This document shows, piece after piece, positions 26,001-38,745 of a DNA stretch of 64,000 bases. The first letter of the stretch is position 1; each line of letters starts with the position of its first letter. The translations under genes and the position numbers were made by a program. The DNA comes from Paramecium tetraurelia (Eukaryota > Ciliophora > Oligohymenophorea > Peniculida > Parameciidae), in the NCBI RefSeq assembly GCF_000165425.1, contig NW_001799067.1:520890-584889 (forward strand), read 5' to 3'. The notes below the pieces were generated by a model that saw nothing but the letters and a program-made list of their open reading frames with translations, had not been told where the DNA came from and ran no database searches.

Positions 26001-29000
26001 TTCTCATAAGTGAAAATATCTAAACAAGACTTAACCATAGATTGAATGAAATTTTAGGGTCTTAAATTGGGTTATAATGTTTCACCTAAAGAATAATCCA
26101 AAACCCAGATAAGATTCAATTTCATAATCTTATCCAAAATTCTCATAGTGTTTAAGATTAATTCTTCTTATAAGAAATCTGGCCCAACCTAGTTTTAGAA
26201 CTTTTTCGAATCTCTATCTTCGCCCCCTTGATTATTCGCTGGAGGACACATTACTTCATAAATTTCACTTCCCTTCTCATTCACATAATTCATCAGATTA
26301 TTCACCAAATCTTTGTAGGTATTCAATTCTTAAATATTCGAAGATCCAGCTTTAGTTGAACTTTTGAATAGAATATAATCCCTAGGCTTTTCACACTCAC
26401 TAAATAATTAACACATAATTGGTGCTTTCTTTATCCTCAGAGGTTCTTAATCAATATACAAAGTCAATGCTAATCTGGCAAATCCAGGCTATAAATCTAT
26501 ATATTTAGGATCAATAGGATGTTTAAACCATATATTCCTAAACAAAAATGATTTTTCAAATTAAGCACCAAGTTCATTTTTCCATGAATAATTTCTTCCT
26601 AAAGCAACCTCTGAAAAAAAGGTGAGTTACTCAATAATATACATAAATTTGTCCCTTGAACTTTTATTAATGTCTCTTAAATCGCAATCCTAAGGTATGA
26701 TTAGTTAACCTGCTTTGGATGTTAGTCTTACAGTTCCATCATTACTTTTGCTTTCTTCAGCTTTAGTTTCGACTCCCAATTTTGGTTACTTTGTATTGTT
26801 CTTCTTATACAACTTAAAGATGTTTTCTTAGTTAATTTAAATTGGAAATTCTGAATGACTGCAAACATTTCTTAAAAATTTTAAATAATATGAGTTGTTT
26901 TTGGCTTCGTCATCCCATAACAAATTAATAAAGTATTCAATTAAAGGGACAGGTTTCTTCATTATTTTTTCATGTTATTTTATCTCAATTTATTCTTCCT
27001 TATCATCAAATTAGTACAAATTAATTAAAATCTTTATTTGTTAATTATCTATTTCGTCGTCCTCATAAAATTCAATCTTAATATCTTCACTTAATTTATA
27101 TAATAAATATTTATTGCTTGATACAATATTGATGATAGCTTCGATAGCTTTTGGTAAATATTTAGTGTGCAATTAAAAATATGGTATTAAGTCATAAGTA
27201 TATATTTAGTTTTCTCTGTTTAATTTACATACAGATCCTAAGAATTAATAGATCTAATCAACTAATTCTACTTTAGATTTAACATAATTATAATATTAGG
27301 TCTTTAATGTGTTTTCAGTCTTTTATTCATGCAACATCAAGGCTTTGTCTTCAAAAATAATGTTGCTTTCAATTTCAAATATGTTTTTGGATTGTTTATC
27401 ACCTTTTTCTAACTCAATTTCTAATTTCTAATAAAATTCCAATTCTCCTTTAGTAATAATTCTTTCTAAAATTTTAATCAGTATATCTATGTAAAACTAT
27501 TCCCTCATTAATTTCTATCTATATTAATTGATAGATCCAAATAACTATTCTGCAGATGTGGTATAAGACTTATTATTAACAAAATTCTCTAATTCTGCAA
27601 TGCAACTTTTTAATTATTAAAATACTCCAAACCATTTTCTTTTAGAAGAGAAATTATCAATTCCAGGATATTTTGGATCTTGAATTTAAATAACAAATTT
27701 GGCCAATCTACGAAAACAAGATTGCAAAAATTAGATTTCCCAAACTTCATTCCTAGTAGCCATATGTATTTTAAATACTGCATGTTCAGTCTTTTCATTT
27801 GGTGCTTTCAAAATTGGAATATATTCATGATTTTACTTATCATTCTAAAAATCCATCCAATTTTAACTCTATCTATTTTATAGATATGTATAACTTCCTC
27901 CCTTTAAATATTTTTAATTTGGTTGAGTTTTGAGATCAACAAAAGTAAATATTGTCGACTTATCCAACTCCTAAGTTAAACGATATTTATATTGTAGTTA
28001 TTTTTTATTTTATTTATTATTCTTATCCCCTGGGATTTCTACAACACTTAAATAATATCCAGTAGTAACATTCTTAAGTCTATATCCAGCCTCATACTTG
28101 ACAAATCCTCCTTAAAGAAACTCTTCCCCTTCGATTTACCATAATCCATTAGTACTGCCCTGATATCCTTAGGCACTTTCAGTTTGAGACTTAGTAATCG
28201 CCACATATAAATTTTTTATGGACAACCATTCAGAAAGGTGATAAAATGTGAAATTGGCCTTGTCTACTGCCTCTTGATATTTCTTCACAGAGAGTGTAGC
28301 TTCCGCTTCACTATGATACAACCATATGCAATCCCCCACTCTTAAATTTCTTGAACTTTCAGAGATGTATTATTAAAACAAAACTATTTTCCAAGAATGA
28401 GACTGTTCAACACTAGCATTTATTTCTTTCTTCTGGATGTGTTCAGATCTTGAAGAAGCATATCCTTTGATTTCAGAAATTTCCAATTAAGAACAATTGA
28501 TATATGCAAATCGATTAGAGATAGGCATTGCTCTGGTTATGGCACACATTTCACCAGCATTCACATCCTATTCTCCATGACTCTAATACATGTAAGCAGG
28601 CACTATTTTAAACACAGTGTAATCACTTGAAAAATCATCCAATTTAACCAAGTAATTTTAATTCTCTAATTATGCTTCATTATCATGACATGCTAAAAAT
28701 CTACCGCTTGCGATATGTAATAATTGGAATGGTTGATGGTATGTTAATTTTTAGCACCTCGATTTATCAATCGCATCAATATTTTGCTTATACTCATTCA
28801 TTAATTGACTAAGTTCTTCATTCATCCTTTATGTAGTCATTTTGATCTTATCCTAATCATAAAATTGTTAATAATACATCCTTCCCATCTTTGTCTCCCT
28901 TCTTAATATCAGTTACATTATAATCTTACAAAACTCTAGTCTTCACTGTATCGGAAACCCTGGGCAAAACCTAAAATAGGCATTTGTAAAAGGAATCATT

Positions 29001-29199
29001 ATCTAGGCCATCAAATGTTTTTCTTCTATATCATTCTTAAATACTTTTTTTATTCTTTATGAACAAAGTTTTTTAAAAATACTTCTGGTTTCAAAAACCC
29101 ATCTGAAAATAAGAATGCTGTTTGATCAACAAAATCAGAGATGGCGATTATCGACCCAAAAGTGACCATCGTTTAGTCTATTTATTCATCTTCGTCCAT
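20046..29199 (-). CDS. IP3-receptor/ryanodine-receptor-type calcium release channel
   Basis: A 9.15-kb minus-strand gene encoding about 3,000 residues. The N-terminus reads FGSIIAISDFVDQTAF, like the suppressor domain of IP3 receptors, followed by a MIR/beta-trefoil region (about 28250-28800) with YHQPFQLLHIASGRFLACHD. The large middle is helical and poorly conserved, as in RIH regions. The channel domain lies at about 20400-21900 with several membrane segments, a pore loop reading RGSIGDY (20652-20675) and the inner helix ILNIVAGIIIDTFGSLREE. The tail has the diagnostic CFICG (near 20445) and an EHIKINHYMWNYVYF segment. Introns include a 25-nt one just after CFICGNLK. It releases calcium from internal stores; Paramecium has a known family of such channels (CRC). 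IP3 binding itself cannot be judged from sequence alone. Confidence 0.92.
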
Positions 29200-29536
29200 T
29201 TTAATAATTATAAAAATTAATTGTTTAACTAAATTTGAAATTCATTTATTATGCAGTATTTTTGCATTCTGTAGAAATAACAAATAATACTCAACTCAAG
29301 TAGATATCACATTCTTCCTACAGAAGGTATCAAAATTTAATAGAGAAAGATGAATTTCTTAAATTTATATGATCTAAAACATTATTTGAATTTTAATCAT
29401 AGAAAGATGGAAATAGGTAAGTTTATTGAGGGACTTCATCAACTAAGCAATTCTAAATGTTTTCTAAGAATTCTTATTCATAAAATTAATTAATATTTTA
29501 TTTAATATAAAAGGGATGAAATCTATATATTAAGAC
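29200..29536. other. Divergent spacer with an unresolved open frame
   Basis: Between the calcium channel start (29199, minus) and the next plus-strand gene (29537). An open frame starts at ATG near 29350 (MNFLNLYDLKHY...) and runs into the following gene in another frame. I judged it less convincing than the spliced model starting at 29537, but an extra upstream exon cannot be excluded. Confidence 0.35.
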
Positions 29537-30520
29537 ATGTTAAATAGAGCTTATAACACTCTATTCCACCCATCCGTGTAATGGTTTAGGATTCTTACAC
29601 CAGTGAGCAAATTTGTTACGATTTTAGGGTTACAATATTTTCAGATACCCTGCACCAGCATCAGAATAAATTAATCATATCGAACATGACTTTAAAACTC
29701 CTTATCGTGACTCAAAATATTATGTCAGACATGATGAACCTGTAATCGAAAGAGTATCAAAGTTTACATTCACAGACCCTTTGAATGAAACTCCATCTGA
29801 AAAGTAATTGATATTCATCAAGAATCTAATAGATTAGTCAGATTAAAATTACTTACTAAAGATCAAGTCAACAATTCAGAAGCTGTGTAAACGGCAACTT
29901 AGCAATATGAATAAAAATACGGATTGCCTTTATCTTAAAGAGGTAAGATATAATTATCAATAATTAGTGTATTGTAATCAAGTTGGAGGTGGAGACGCCC
30001 TTTAAGACTTTTTCTAAGGTGAAAATATAAGAGAAGTCATGGCTAGCTTTGTGAGACAATAATGGGAAGAAGTCAATGAAAATGCGCTTGAAGACTTAAA
30101 CTGTACCAATTTAGATGACGATTACCATCCAGTTTTAAATGAGAAGGTTGGATTCAATCTCCAAGAAGCAGATCCACTTTTTAGATAACTAACTGTTGAT
30201 TTACACACTTTAGTTAAAAATATTGGGGTAAATTTATTGATTTAATGATTTATCAAATAGGAAAAAGCAAAATAAGAGGGTCATCTAACATTTTTCAGGG
30301 GAGATCCAAATTATTGGCATGTCCTCGATAATAGTTTCCCAGTAGAATCCATTAGATTGATATAAAATACTTTGGGTGATGAAGTCTCCTAATTAGGTAT
30401 TACTATCGATTACTATGTTTTATTTTAGATCCAAAGGCATTATAAAAACAACAAAATAGAGAGGATTATCACATTGAACAAAAGGTGTAATTACCCATAG
30501 AAAATAAATATTATTCATGA
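29537..30520 (+). CDS. Unrecognised soluble protein, six exons
   Basis: About 279 residues from six exons. Introns of 25, 29, 25, 33 and 32 nt restore one continuous frame with a length divisible by three. The protein starts MLNRAYNTLFHPSVQWFRIL, a positively charged, hydrophobic N-terminus that could be a mitochondrial targeting sequence (inference). The remainder is mixed and charged with no membrane segment, including GDPNYWHVLDNSFPVESIRL near the C-terminus. The first intron starts GTG rather than GTA. No family was recognised. It is convergent with the minus-strand CaaX gene that ends 48 bp downstream. Confidence 0.7.
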
Positions 30521-30567
30521 AATCATAAATAAAATAAAATATTTATTCAGTATAATCAATATTTACA

Positions 30568-30780
30568 TCATTGAATGGCACAGGAACAAGAACATTTTTT
30601 CTTCTATTATTGGTATTGTAAACGTTCGACAATATAAATGTCTTAGATTGGTGTACCTTCAATCTAATCTCTAAATGTGACAGCTTTTGCTGACACCCCT
30701 TTGAGAATAGGATAGTTAAATTTATCAAATCTTTTAGTTTTTTTTTTAATTTCTTGTTACGCCACCCTATCTTGGTTCAT
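30568..30780 (-). CDS. 70-residue protein ending in a CaaX prenylation box
   Basis: A single uninterrupted 71-codon frame, ATG 30780 to TGA 30568, reading TAA/TAG as Gln. The C-terminus is QQQKKKCSCSCAIQ. It ends in CAIQ, which fits the CaaX rule for prenylation; the Gln at the last position usually favours farnesyl. Before it are a polybasic KKK and two more cysteines that could be palmitoylated, the arrangement of many membrane-tethered signalling proteins. Size and ending are like a G-protein gamma subunit, but I see no convincing gamma-subunit similarity in the body (FDKFNYPILKGVSAKAVTF). It could be a novel lipid-anchored adaptor. Confidence 0.6.
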
Positions 30781-30854
30781 TTTTATTAATTTTATTAAAA
30801 ATGGCATTATAATATCAATTTAGTAACAAATTAATTGAATCTATAAATAATTAA

Positions 30855-32472
30855 TCAGAGAAGAGAAAGCATTAACTCTTTAAATTAGCTAAATGTCATC
30901 TACTTTTTAATGGAATAATTACATTATTGTTTTAATCTTTGGATTTCTTATCAAAGTTGAATTTCACACAATTATAATCTAAAGAACAAATGTTTAGAAT
31001 TTCATCTATGCTAATCTTTCCACTATGATTTTTATCTATCAATTTGAATGTCACTTATAAATGTTGATGAGTTAAGAGAGAAGATTTGTCAACAGATGCA
31101 ATAATGAATTCATGAAAGTCCAAAAATCCATTTTTATCAAAATCTACCTTTTTAAACAATTCAATGATCTCTTCATAATTTTACCCAGGGTACAGTGATC
31201 GATATGCTTCCTAGAGCTCCTCAAAACTAATCTTTTAGTCTCTATTCGTGTCAAAGGTATTGAAAATTGAGGCGAAAAATTGCTTCTATTGTTAGTTGAA
31301 ATGATTCACCATCAATAACAAAACACAAGCTTAAACATTATTGATATTTTTTAAATTTTTAACCTTTTTCATCTATTTGAATGCCTCAACAGTTTTTTAT
31401 GAATTATTAATAGACTTTATCCAATTTGTGTCTAATGCCTATGAAATGGTAATCCTTTGTTTGAAATCATAGGCAAGCAACTTTTTCATGAAATTCTTGC
31501 AATTTTCACTTGATCTTTCAAAATCAATACAATCCAACCTCATGCCTCCGCGTATAATATTCTTCATAATTTGCTAAATCGTTAATAGAGTGCCAGTCTT
31601 TTGGGGATGATAATTAATTAATAATTAATATCCTATCATTCCTATGGCCCAAATATCACAATGTTTATGCTTTTATTTTGTTTTGCAAAATTCTGGAGAA
31701 TAATAATATACTTGTTCCCCTTCTTTATGGATGACGGTTTTTGAGAATAAGGGCTCAATGTCAACCAGTTTCAAAATAGGATTCTGAGATTCATCTGAGA
31801 ACATGAAGGACTCCAACTAAAGTTCTCCATGATATAAATGTTAACTGTGTAAATACTCAAAAAGAGTCAGCATTTAATACATAATTTGTACACACTTTTA
31901 TTCTGAAACTGAACCAAACTCCCTTAGATAAGCTGATAATGTATTCCCACTACAATAATCCTCAACCAAGTAATAATGTTTGGGATCGCTATAGATTTCG
32001 TATATTTCTGGCAAGTTTATGTGTTCCTAATTCAAAATAAAATTGTACCAATTTCTTTTTCTAGACATACTCAACTACTGCTGGTTTTGTCAGGCAGTCC
32101 CAATTTAGTTATCTAACGTATCTTACAGATTATGTGAGATTATGGTTGACAATAAAATAATTGATAAGTGAGTCTAAGCTAATAAAATCTTTTACTCTAA
32201 CATCCTTTGAACCTGGAATCCATAAGAGTGTAATTTTTAAATATACTGCCATCTTATTCGTTTATTTTCAATTCTAAATTACTGCCTAATTATTCCTTCT
32301 CCAGACTCTTGGATATTTACAAATTAAAGCTGTATTTGCTAGTATTAAGGTTATTTTCTTAGGTTTTTACTCTTATTTCTGCTGCTTATTTTTTGCTTTG
32401 ATTAATCTTCTTTTTTAAAGAATCTTTAAAAGAAGTACCCGTTTTATCTTGTTTAGAGAACAAACAACCCAT
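30855..32472 (-). CDS. CDPK-like protein with a degenerate kinase domain (probable pseudokinase)
   Basis: Starts MGCLFSKQ, which fits N-myristoylation plus palmitoylation. It has a CDPK layout: kinase domain, junction, then EF-hands DTNRDQKISFEE, DFDKNGFLDFHE and DKNHSGKISIDE, and a degenerate fourth. The catalytic loop, normally HRDLKPEN, reads YHGELQLES (31811-31840). The metal-binding DFG reads DIE (near 31751-31765). The APE region survives as SPEF, and the DIWAIG helix is intact. Loss of HRD Asp, Lys and Asn and of the Phe and Gly of DFG argues against normal phosphotransfer. One intron lies near the 3' end (23 nt, around 30910). The N-lobe (about 31960-32260) could not be placed in a single clean frame. 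An unseen intron or a frameshift is possible there, so the glycine loop and catalytic lysine are not confirmed. Confidence 0.75.
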
Positions 32473-33281
32473 TTATACTTTATATATTAAAGATAATAAA
32501 AATTATAAAGAGAAATATGATTTTCGATAATTAATAAGATTCTTCTTAATTTAAAATGTTTGAATAAATCATAATCATTCTAACATTAAATATTGTTAAA
32601 TCCATTATTTTTACAAAGGGATGATTCATAAGGGCAGCATGAGATTATTATATTCTAGACAATGAGATAATTACTTTTTAGATTGAGATAATTTTATTAA
32701 ATTGTCTTTAGATTATTAATTTTGGAATTATCATATAAAAATTGAATAATCACTAGAAACTAATCAATAATCGAGAGTTAGATAACTATTAAATATAAAG
32801 CCATTTCTGGATTTGAAAATCAATCAAGTATCTGTCTATTCAAGAACTGTAGGTTTATTTAATTCGCTTTTATTTGGTTTTTCTGATTTTGTAATCATTT
32901 AAGAATGTATATTCTCTTGCCAACAGGGAATAATTTAAAAGCGTATGATTAATGCGTGTTAATTCTACAAATTCTCGAAGAATAATCTAAATGCAGGGTC
33001 GATAAATAATTAAATATCAAGTAATTTATATCTCCTTTCGATTTGAGTGAAGATAAACAGCTTAGAAAAACACACTTATCTAATTAGATTTATTTCTTGG
33101 ACTACCATTTGAAATCTTAATGGTATACTACCAAATCAAATTAATATTTTATCAAAACATAATATTATATACAAATTCGATTTGATTTTAAATTTGAATA
33201 GTGTCAACATGTATTACCTATTGAATTAAACATGAATAATAAACATATTTAAACATATTAAATACATAATAAATTAATATA
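32473..33281. other. AT-rich spacer
   Basis: About 800 bp between two minus-strand genes. I found no frame with coding composition and no RNA-like structure. It holds the upstream region of the CDPK-like gene. Confidence 0.45.
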
Positions 33282-34476
33282 TCATAAGTCTGATTTTTAT
33301 GAACGCTATTGAAGTCCTAAAAATGATTATGTAAAATTAATGATTCCATCCTTTGTAATTTCACTTAATAAATTAAAGCTGTCTGAGATTGGATTAAATG
33401 CCACAATCTAAGGGAGGTAATCTATAATGTAAGCATACATTTTTACCATTCTAAATTCCAAAATATTGCATAAGTCTCAACCCATATTTGTTGTCTGTAT
33501 TAGCTATGCAAATAAGAATCTAATCTTTGATTTTAGATAAAGCTAATCTTAAGTGCTTTTCAGCTTGACTTGTTTAAGAATTTTACACTAAGATAAGAGT
33601 TGGTTAATCCCCTTTGAATATTCTTTTTGCTGTCTAAACAATTTAAATTCTATATTCCTACTTAAATGTCGAAATTCATCAACACAGGATAAGAATGTTT
33701 TTTGACAAATTATTCTATGTAAGAAATCTCGAAATTATCAAAAATTGCAGCTTTTCTTTCATCATATGGTTTATAAACAACTATGCTGGGTACTTAAGCT
33801 CTCATCTCATTAGCGAAGTTTTAGTTAAATGTGTGCAAAGCTGGGATATGTTTATTCTTTCTAAATAAATAAAAATATAGTGATTACTGTGAGAATTAAT
33901 AGTATTACATGAATTCGTATGATTCTTTCTATTCACCGAAGAATACCATAACTAAATTAGGAGATTCTGAGAACTTCTTCAATTAATCTAATGATTTGGC
34001 TTCAACAGATCCCTTATCTAAGATGTACTCATAAATATAATGTTTACTTGTTTTCTTTCTCATCCAATCAACAATAGCTTTTTCTGTTCTATCGCCTTGG
34101 TATTCCATCAATAATTGACCATCACCAAATAATTTTAAAGTTGGGAATCCAGTTACTTAATATTTTCTACATAAATGTTCGTATTAAGGACAATTGATCT
34201 TAAATTTATCAAGTTTATTACTTTAGCAAATTGAACATTTTGATTCCTGACTTATCTTGCAGATGAAGCAAACACTGGAGCTAGATGATGACTAAATTTT
34301 ATTTATGATTATTACCAATGTCCACACCAATGAGCATAGAAATCCACTAATACAAATTCATATTTCTTCAGAACATATTCAAAATTTTAATCGCTCAATA
34401 TTAAAACTCCATTCTCCTCTGGCACTTATTATCCAAGGACAAGTGAGAAAAAAAGAAGTGTTAGTAAATATTTCAT
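33282..34476 (-). CDS. Protein disulfide isomerase family member, ER-retained
   Basis: About 355 residues in six exons, with introns of 24, 23, 27, 28 and 25 nt. The N-terminus MKYLLTLLFFSLVLG is a clear signal peptide. A single thioredoxin domain follows, with DFYAHWCGHC; the CGHC active site is split by the first intron. It continues with VTGFPTLKLFGDGQ. The second half fits redox-inactive thioredoxin-like folds of PDI proteins (IPALHTFNQNFANEMRAQ). The C-terminus is KSDL, a KDEL-type ER retention signal. It should form or reshuffle disulfides in secretory cargo in the ER. It is shorter than classical two-active-site PDI (about 500 residues). The family call is firm; the exact subfamily is not. 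Confidence 0.88.
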
Positions 34477-35142
34477 TAGAAAATTCTAGATTATTTATAT
34501 TAATGATGTGTAAATTAGAATTATTCATAATTAATATACAATAGATTATTTAAGTAATTGATGGGATAATAAGATTAAATTGATGCTTTTCAGATCGATA
34601 CCATACTAATTATATACAAAGTTCTATGAAAATTATAATTAAAATTACAACATGTAATTTTTATGAAATCAATAAAAATTAATTGAACAGAATATTTTCA
34701 TTAAAATTATTAAAGTTTTCTTAATCAAAAAAATTTAGTGTGTGTGTATGAAAATACTCTTTTAAAGTTAAAATCATATATCACTTCCAAATAATTAAAA
34801 CCTATTATCAATGAAAATATACCCTAATTTTAGGGTAATTAGGGCAATGATCTTAGGAAAGAGTTAATTTCATCATTTTGTTAAAATGAAGGGAATTCTT
34901 CAATTTTTTGAGGATACTCCTAAAATAACGATCTGCTTGATAGATATTTACTAGTTGCAGAGAGAAAATTATTTTTTCGTTAATTCACTTTTTATTACAA
35001 ATGTTTAAATTAATAACTGATAAATAAAATTTAGTATTAACATTAAAAAACGCAATATTTCTTTGAAAAACGAATATATTTTGCTGAGTTCCTGATTCAA
35101 AATGGAGATATCAAACGATATTTTTCATTATTATTATTATTA
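34477..35142. other. Divergent spacer upstream of the trichocyst gene
   Basis: About 665 bp of AT-rich DNA between the PDI start (minus) and the trichocyst matrix protein start (plus). There is a TG dinucleotide run near 34739 and an imperfect repeat around CCTAATTTTAGGGTAATTAGG near 34823. No genes were seen. Confidence 0.45.
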
Positions 35143-36328
35143 ATGAAGACCGTCATATTGGCTTTAGCACTTATTGTCTTAGCTTCATCCACATAAGCTG
35201 ATGTTATTGCTACTATTAAGAAGATCGATCAATCACCATTCGGCAGAACATTGTTTGATACAATCTATTTAGAACTCTAAACAGGAGACCCATTAGATAG
35301 ATTATTGTCAACCTTGACTGACTTGGAAGATAGATATGTGGCTGAATAAAAGGAAGATGATGCTAAAAACTAAGAATACTAAGGTGCTTGCACAGTTGTA
35401 AGAACTTATGCCTATATTTTAGGATATCTCAGCATTCGATAAGGATTTGGCTGAATCTAACAGAAAGAAGATCGAACTTGAAGCCAGATTAGAAGGATAA
35501 TTATACCCATAAAGATCAATCTTGGAAGGCTTAGTTGCTTAAAAGAAAGCTGAAGTCAAGGGATACTAAAAGGATTTGGATGAACTCGATGCTTAAAGAG
35601 CTGAAGAACACGAAGATTTCGAAGAGAAAGTCTTAGAACACTAAGAAGCAACAGCTATCATCGCTGAAGCTAGAAGACTCTTCGCTGATAACATCGAACA
35701 CGGATCCTTCATCTAAAAAGGAAAGGCCACAAAGCAAACCCACAAATTCACCAAGGAAGTTGCTAGCATGATCTAAAAGCATTTTACCACATCTGCCAAG
35801 AAGACTGCCAAATTCTAACACAGAAAGGGATACAGCAAGTTATTCAAAGCCTTTGCAACAATTGCCTCAAAAGTTGAATAATTAGCTGATGCTGGTGCCG
35901 TCTAAAAGATCATTGACTTAGCTGATGAATTATTGGCCAAGATTGCTGATTCATTGTCCTTATTGAGATTCGCTGAAGACAAGAGAGTTGAAGCATATAA
36001 GAAATCAAGAAACTTCATAGTTATCTCTTTGAATGTTGCTGGTTCCGCTCTTGCCAACGCTACTTCTGACTTAGCATCATTGAACGATATCATTGCTTAA
36101 GTTGAAGCCTCACTCGATACAACTGAATAAAGAATCGAAAACGTTTCAGCTGACAGACATGACAGATTCACTTAATGCGAAGAGGCTGTTTAAGATTACT
36201 AAGATGCCAGAGCTGCCAGAACCTCAGACAGAGATGTTGTTTCATAAACCATCGGATTAGTCAACAAGGAATTGAGAACCTTGAGAGAATAATTGGCCTT
36301 GAGATAATAAGCTGGAGAAGAAATTTGA
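35143..36328 (+). CDS. Trichocyst matrix protein (TMP)
   Basis: 386 residues in two exons with one 25-nt intron after the codons for GACTVV. It starts MKTVILALALIVLASSTQA, a signal peptide. The body is long amphipathic helices rich in Glu, Ala, Lys, Leu and Gln with very few cysteines, as in the T1/T2/T4 trichocyst matrix proteins of Paramecium. Trichocyst matrix proteins are made as preproproteins, cleaved in maturing granules, and crystallise as the spindle-shaped projectile that expands on calcium-triggered exocytosis. Codon use is visibly different from the neighbours: GAA, AAG, GCT, AGA and ATC dominate, consistent with high expression. I cannot assign the subfamily or mark cleavage sites with confidence. 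Confidence 0.88.
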
Positions 36329-36440
36329 TTTTTATGATCTATACAACATTAAAAATGATTAACATTTCCTTGCAAGTTTTAATTAAATTGTTTTATAAAT
36401 TAATTGTAACATGTAATAATTCGACAATCAAGAAATATTG

Positions 36441-37860
36441 ATGAAGCTCAAGTCTTCCAAATAATTCTGGGATATCAAGAAGAAAGTACTTACTTTTCTC
36501 TATCTAGTTAAAATAAGGACTCGGTGACTAACAGAAAATTGGAGTCAATGACATTCAAAAATTAGCTCAAAGTTGTGAAATTGAAGACCAATTAATTAAA
36601 TTGATATCTCATATTCTCAAAAAATCTAAGAAACGAGAAACTCTTAAGGAAGATTAGATTGAATTTCTGAACACTTCAAAAATAAAATGGACCGAATTGT
36701 TATTTAAAAATTTAGATATCGTTCATTAAAAAACAAAAAATTAAGAAGAAGATGACACTAATACCGATTCTAAACTATACATCTATGATGAAAAGAACCT
36801 ATTGGCATTTTTATAAACTTTCAAATAATAATAATAGTCCAATGCCCTATACTAAAATGTCCAATTTCAGTCTAATAAACTGTTAAATATCAATATACCC
36901 TTAAAGTCATCACAATCAATATTGGACAAATATTAATATTTGTTACTCTAAGAAGAATTGCAGGATGATAAAATCAATAAAATCAGAAAGCAAATTGAAA
37001 ATGAACACTTAGATATTGAATTAGAAAAGATAGCCCAAACCTTTGTACCTAATGGAGAGAGGTGTCTTCTCTACTTAAAATATTTTGAATTCGATCACTA
37101 AGAAACAGTCTTACAGTAAAATTTTGCAAAACTCTAAAAAGAGTGTTTAAATTAGTTGTTTTATGATGAACTACTCGAAATAGACGGACATGAAATATCT
37201 GAAGATACATTCTATTTTGTGTTTTAAGAGTAAATTCTAACATGTTTAAAGTGCTTTATTAGAGACAGAACAATAAAAGAGAATATAAGGGTATTTGGAT
37301 TAAATATTAATTAGATTCAACTATAAAATGGAGTGAAGAAAGAACATGCAGAGTTTTAATTGCCAGTTACAGGATTCTTTCCTTTCAAAAACATATCAAA
37401 ATATGTTGCACCATTATGTTACCTCTCTACAAAAATACACATAATCTATGCATTGTTTAAGGAGTTTTTTTGTAGATACTTTTGCTTTTTGCATGCCATA
37501 TCGTCAGAGAACAATTCAATTTTATCTCTTTGCATGCAAATCGAAGAAATTGTAAGCACTCGATCTCCTAAATTATTTCATCATTTAAAGGTAATTGGAT
37601 GTGACACATTAAAATTGATCATTCATCAACTAGTGTATTGTTTCATAGGTGATATGGATCCTCCACATATTTTAACTATTTATGATTAAATTATAGGACA
37701 CGATAGTCTAGAAATTTTAGTTATATTATGCGTAGGTTTTTTAAATAAATACAAACCTAAGTTATTATTAGCTAAGAATTAAGAGAATGTATAATAAATC
37801 TTTTCAGAATTAAGAGAGGACAGATTTTAAGAATTAGTGCAATTTGCATATAAATAATGA
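36441..37860 (+). CDS. TBC-domain protein, TBC1D19-like
   Basis: 465 residues in two exons; a 22-nt intron lies about 50 bp after the start. The C-terminal half resembles the TBC domain of TBC1D19: APLCYLSTK, then FKEFFCRYFCFLHAISS, SPKLFHHLKVIG, and HDSLEILVILCVGFL. The N-terminal 250 residues are Gln-rich and less conserved. TBC proteins accelerate GTP hydrolysis by Rab GTPases using an Arg and a Gln finger. I could not locate a clear IxxDxxR finger motif in this protein, so activity is uncertain. It lies 112 bp downstream of the trichocyst gene on the same strand. Confidence 0.6.
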
Positions 37861-37925
37861 ATTCTATAACCTAAACTAGTTTTAAAATTTTATTTCATTA
37901 AAACTAAAGTTGTATAATTAATCGT

Positions 37926-38745
37926 TCACTTTTTTAGTCCTCCCTATAAAATCTTAATTGCCTTCTATATTTCTTCATCTTTATGCAAGGCTAATTCAGC
38001 AAGAGAACCCCCTTAGGTTCTTTTATTTTATTTCACTCTTTTTGTCCCTTCCTCAGGAATCATCGCTATATAAATTGCAAATAGTACTAGATTTATGGCT
38101 TCTTTAATATAATTAACGAACAGATTTTTGTTAAGATAAATATGGCTTTTCGTTTCTTTACAATTAATTTTAGACATTTGGGGATTACCAATCCATGAAT
38201 TAATTTTATGTTGGTAACACTATTTAAAGATCTTACTTTTAACCATCAATTCTATATTCCAGTAAATCCTATTACTATTCTTGCAATAGTTATTCAGTAT
38301 ATAATCGTTGAATTGATGGATTGAGATTATTGAGAGATTTAATCTATTTGAGTGTTTAGATTTGCATATCACTAGAAGGATGATTTTTGTGTTATTCTTA
38401 GGACATTTTCTTTTTAGTATTCAACTACTCTTTAATTGCTTAAGGTTTCTAAAGTAATTTGCCAACTTCAAAACATAAGCGATCTATTTCATTTGCAAAG
38501 TAATGAATAGTTCCAACAGCATTTGCTTCATTACCTTAATCCTATTTCTAAGGAGCTTAAGGATTAAGAATTTGTGCTGGATCTCCATAAATTGTTTTTG
38601 GTGGATCCAAACCTCTCTTTGTGTAATACTCTAATGGGTTTCTATTTAATCTTTAAGTTTTGGAATGAGAGTCTGTATCATTATAAATGGTTAAATATGA
38701 GGAATAGGTTTAATATTTAGCAAAATGATTTAGATCTTCTGTCAT
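37926..38745 (-). CDS. Unrecognised Gln-rich protein
   Basis: 265 residues in two exons (one 22-nt intron, GTACTATTT...ATATAG). The start MTEDLNHFAKYQTYSSYL is followed by RNPLEYYTKRGLDPPKTIYG, a short aromatic/proline segment of the sort seen in microtubule-associated ciliary proteins (weak inference). The middle is Gln/Leu/Lys-rich and probably helical. No named domain was seen. It ends at TGA 37926, 65 bp from the convergent TBC gene. The unspliced frame is also open past the intron, but only the spliced form continues into the charged C-terminus (LALHKDEEIQKAIKILQGGL). Confidence 0.65.

Noticed and set aside
36175-36441. A plus-strand frame overlapping the end of the trichocyst gene.
   Set aside because: An off-frame reading of the trichocyst matrix protein and the spacer before the TBC gene.
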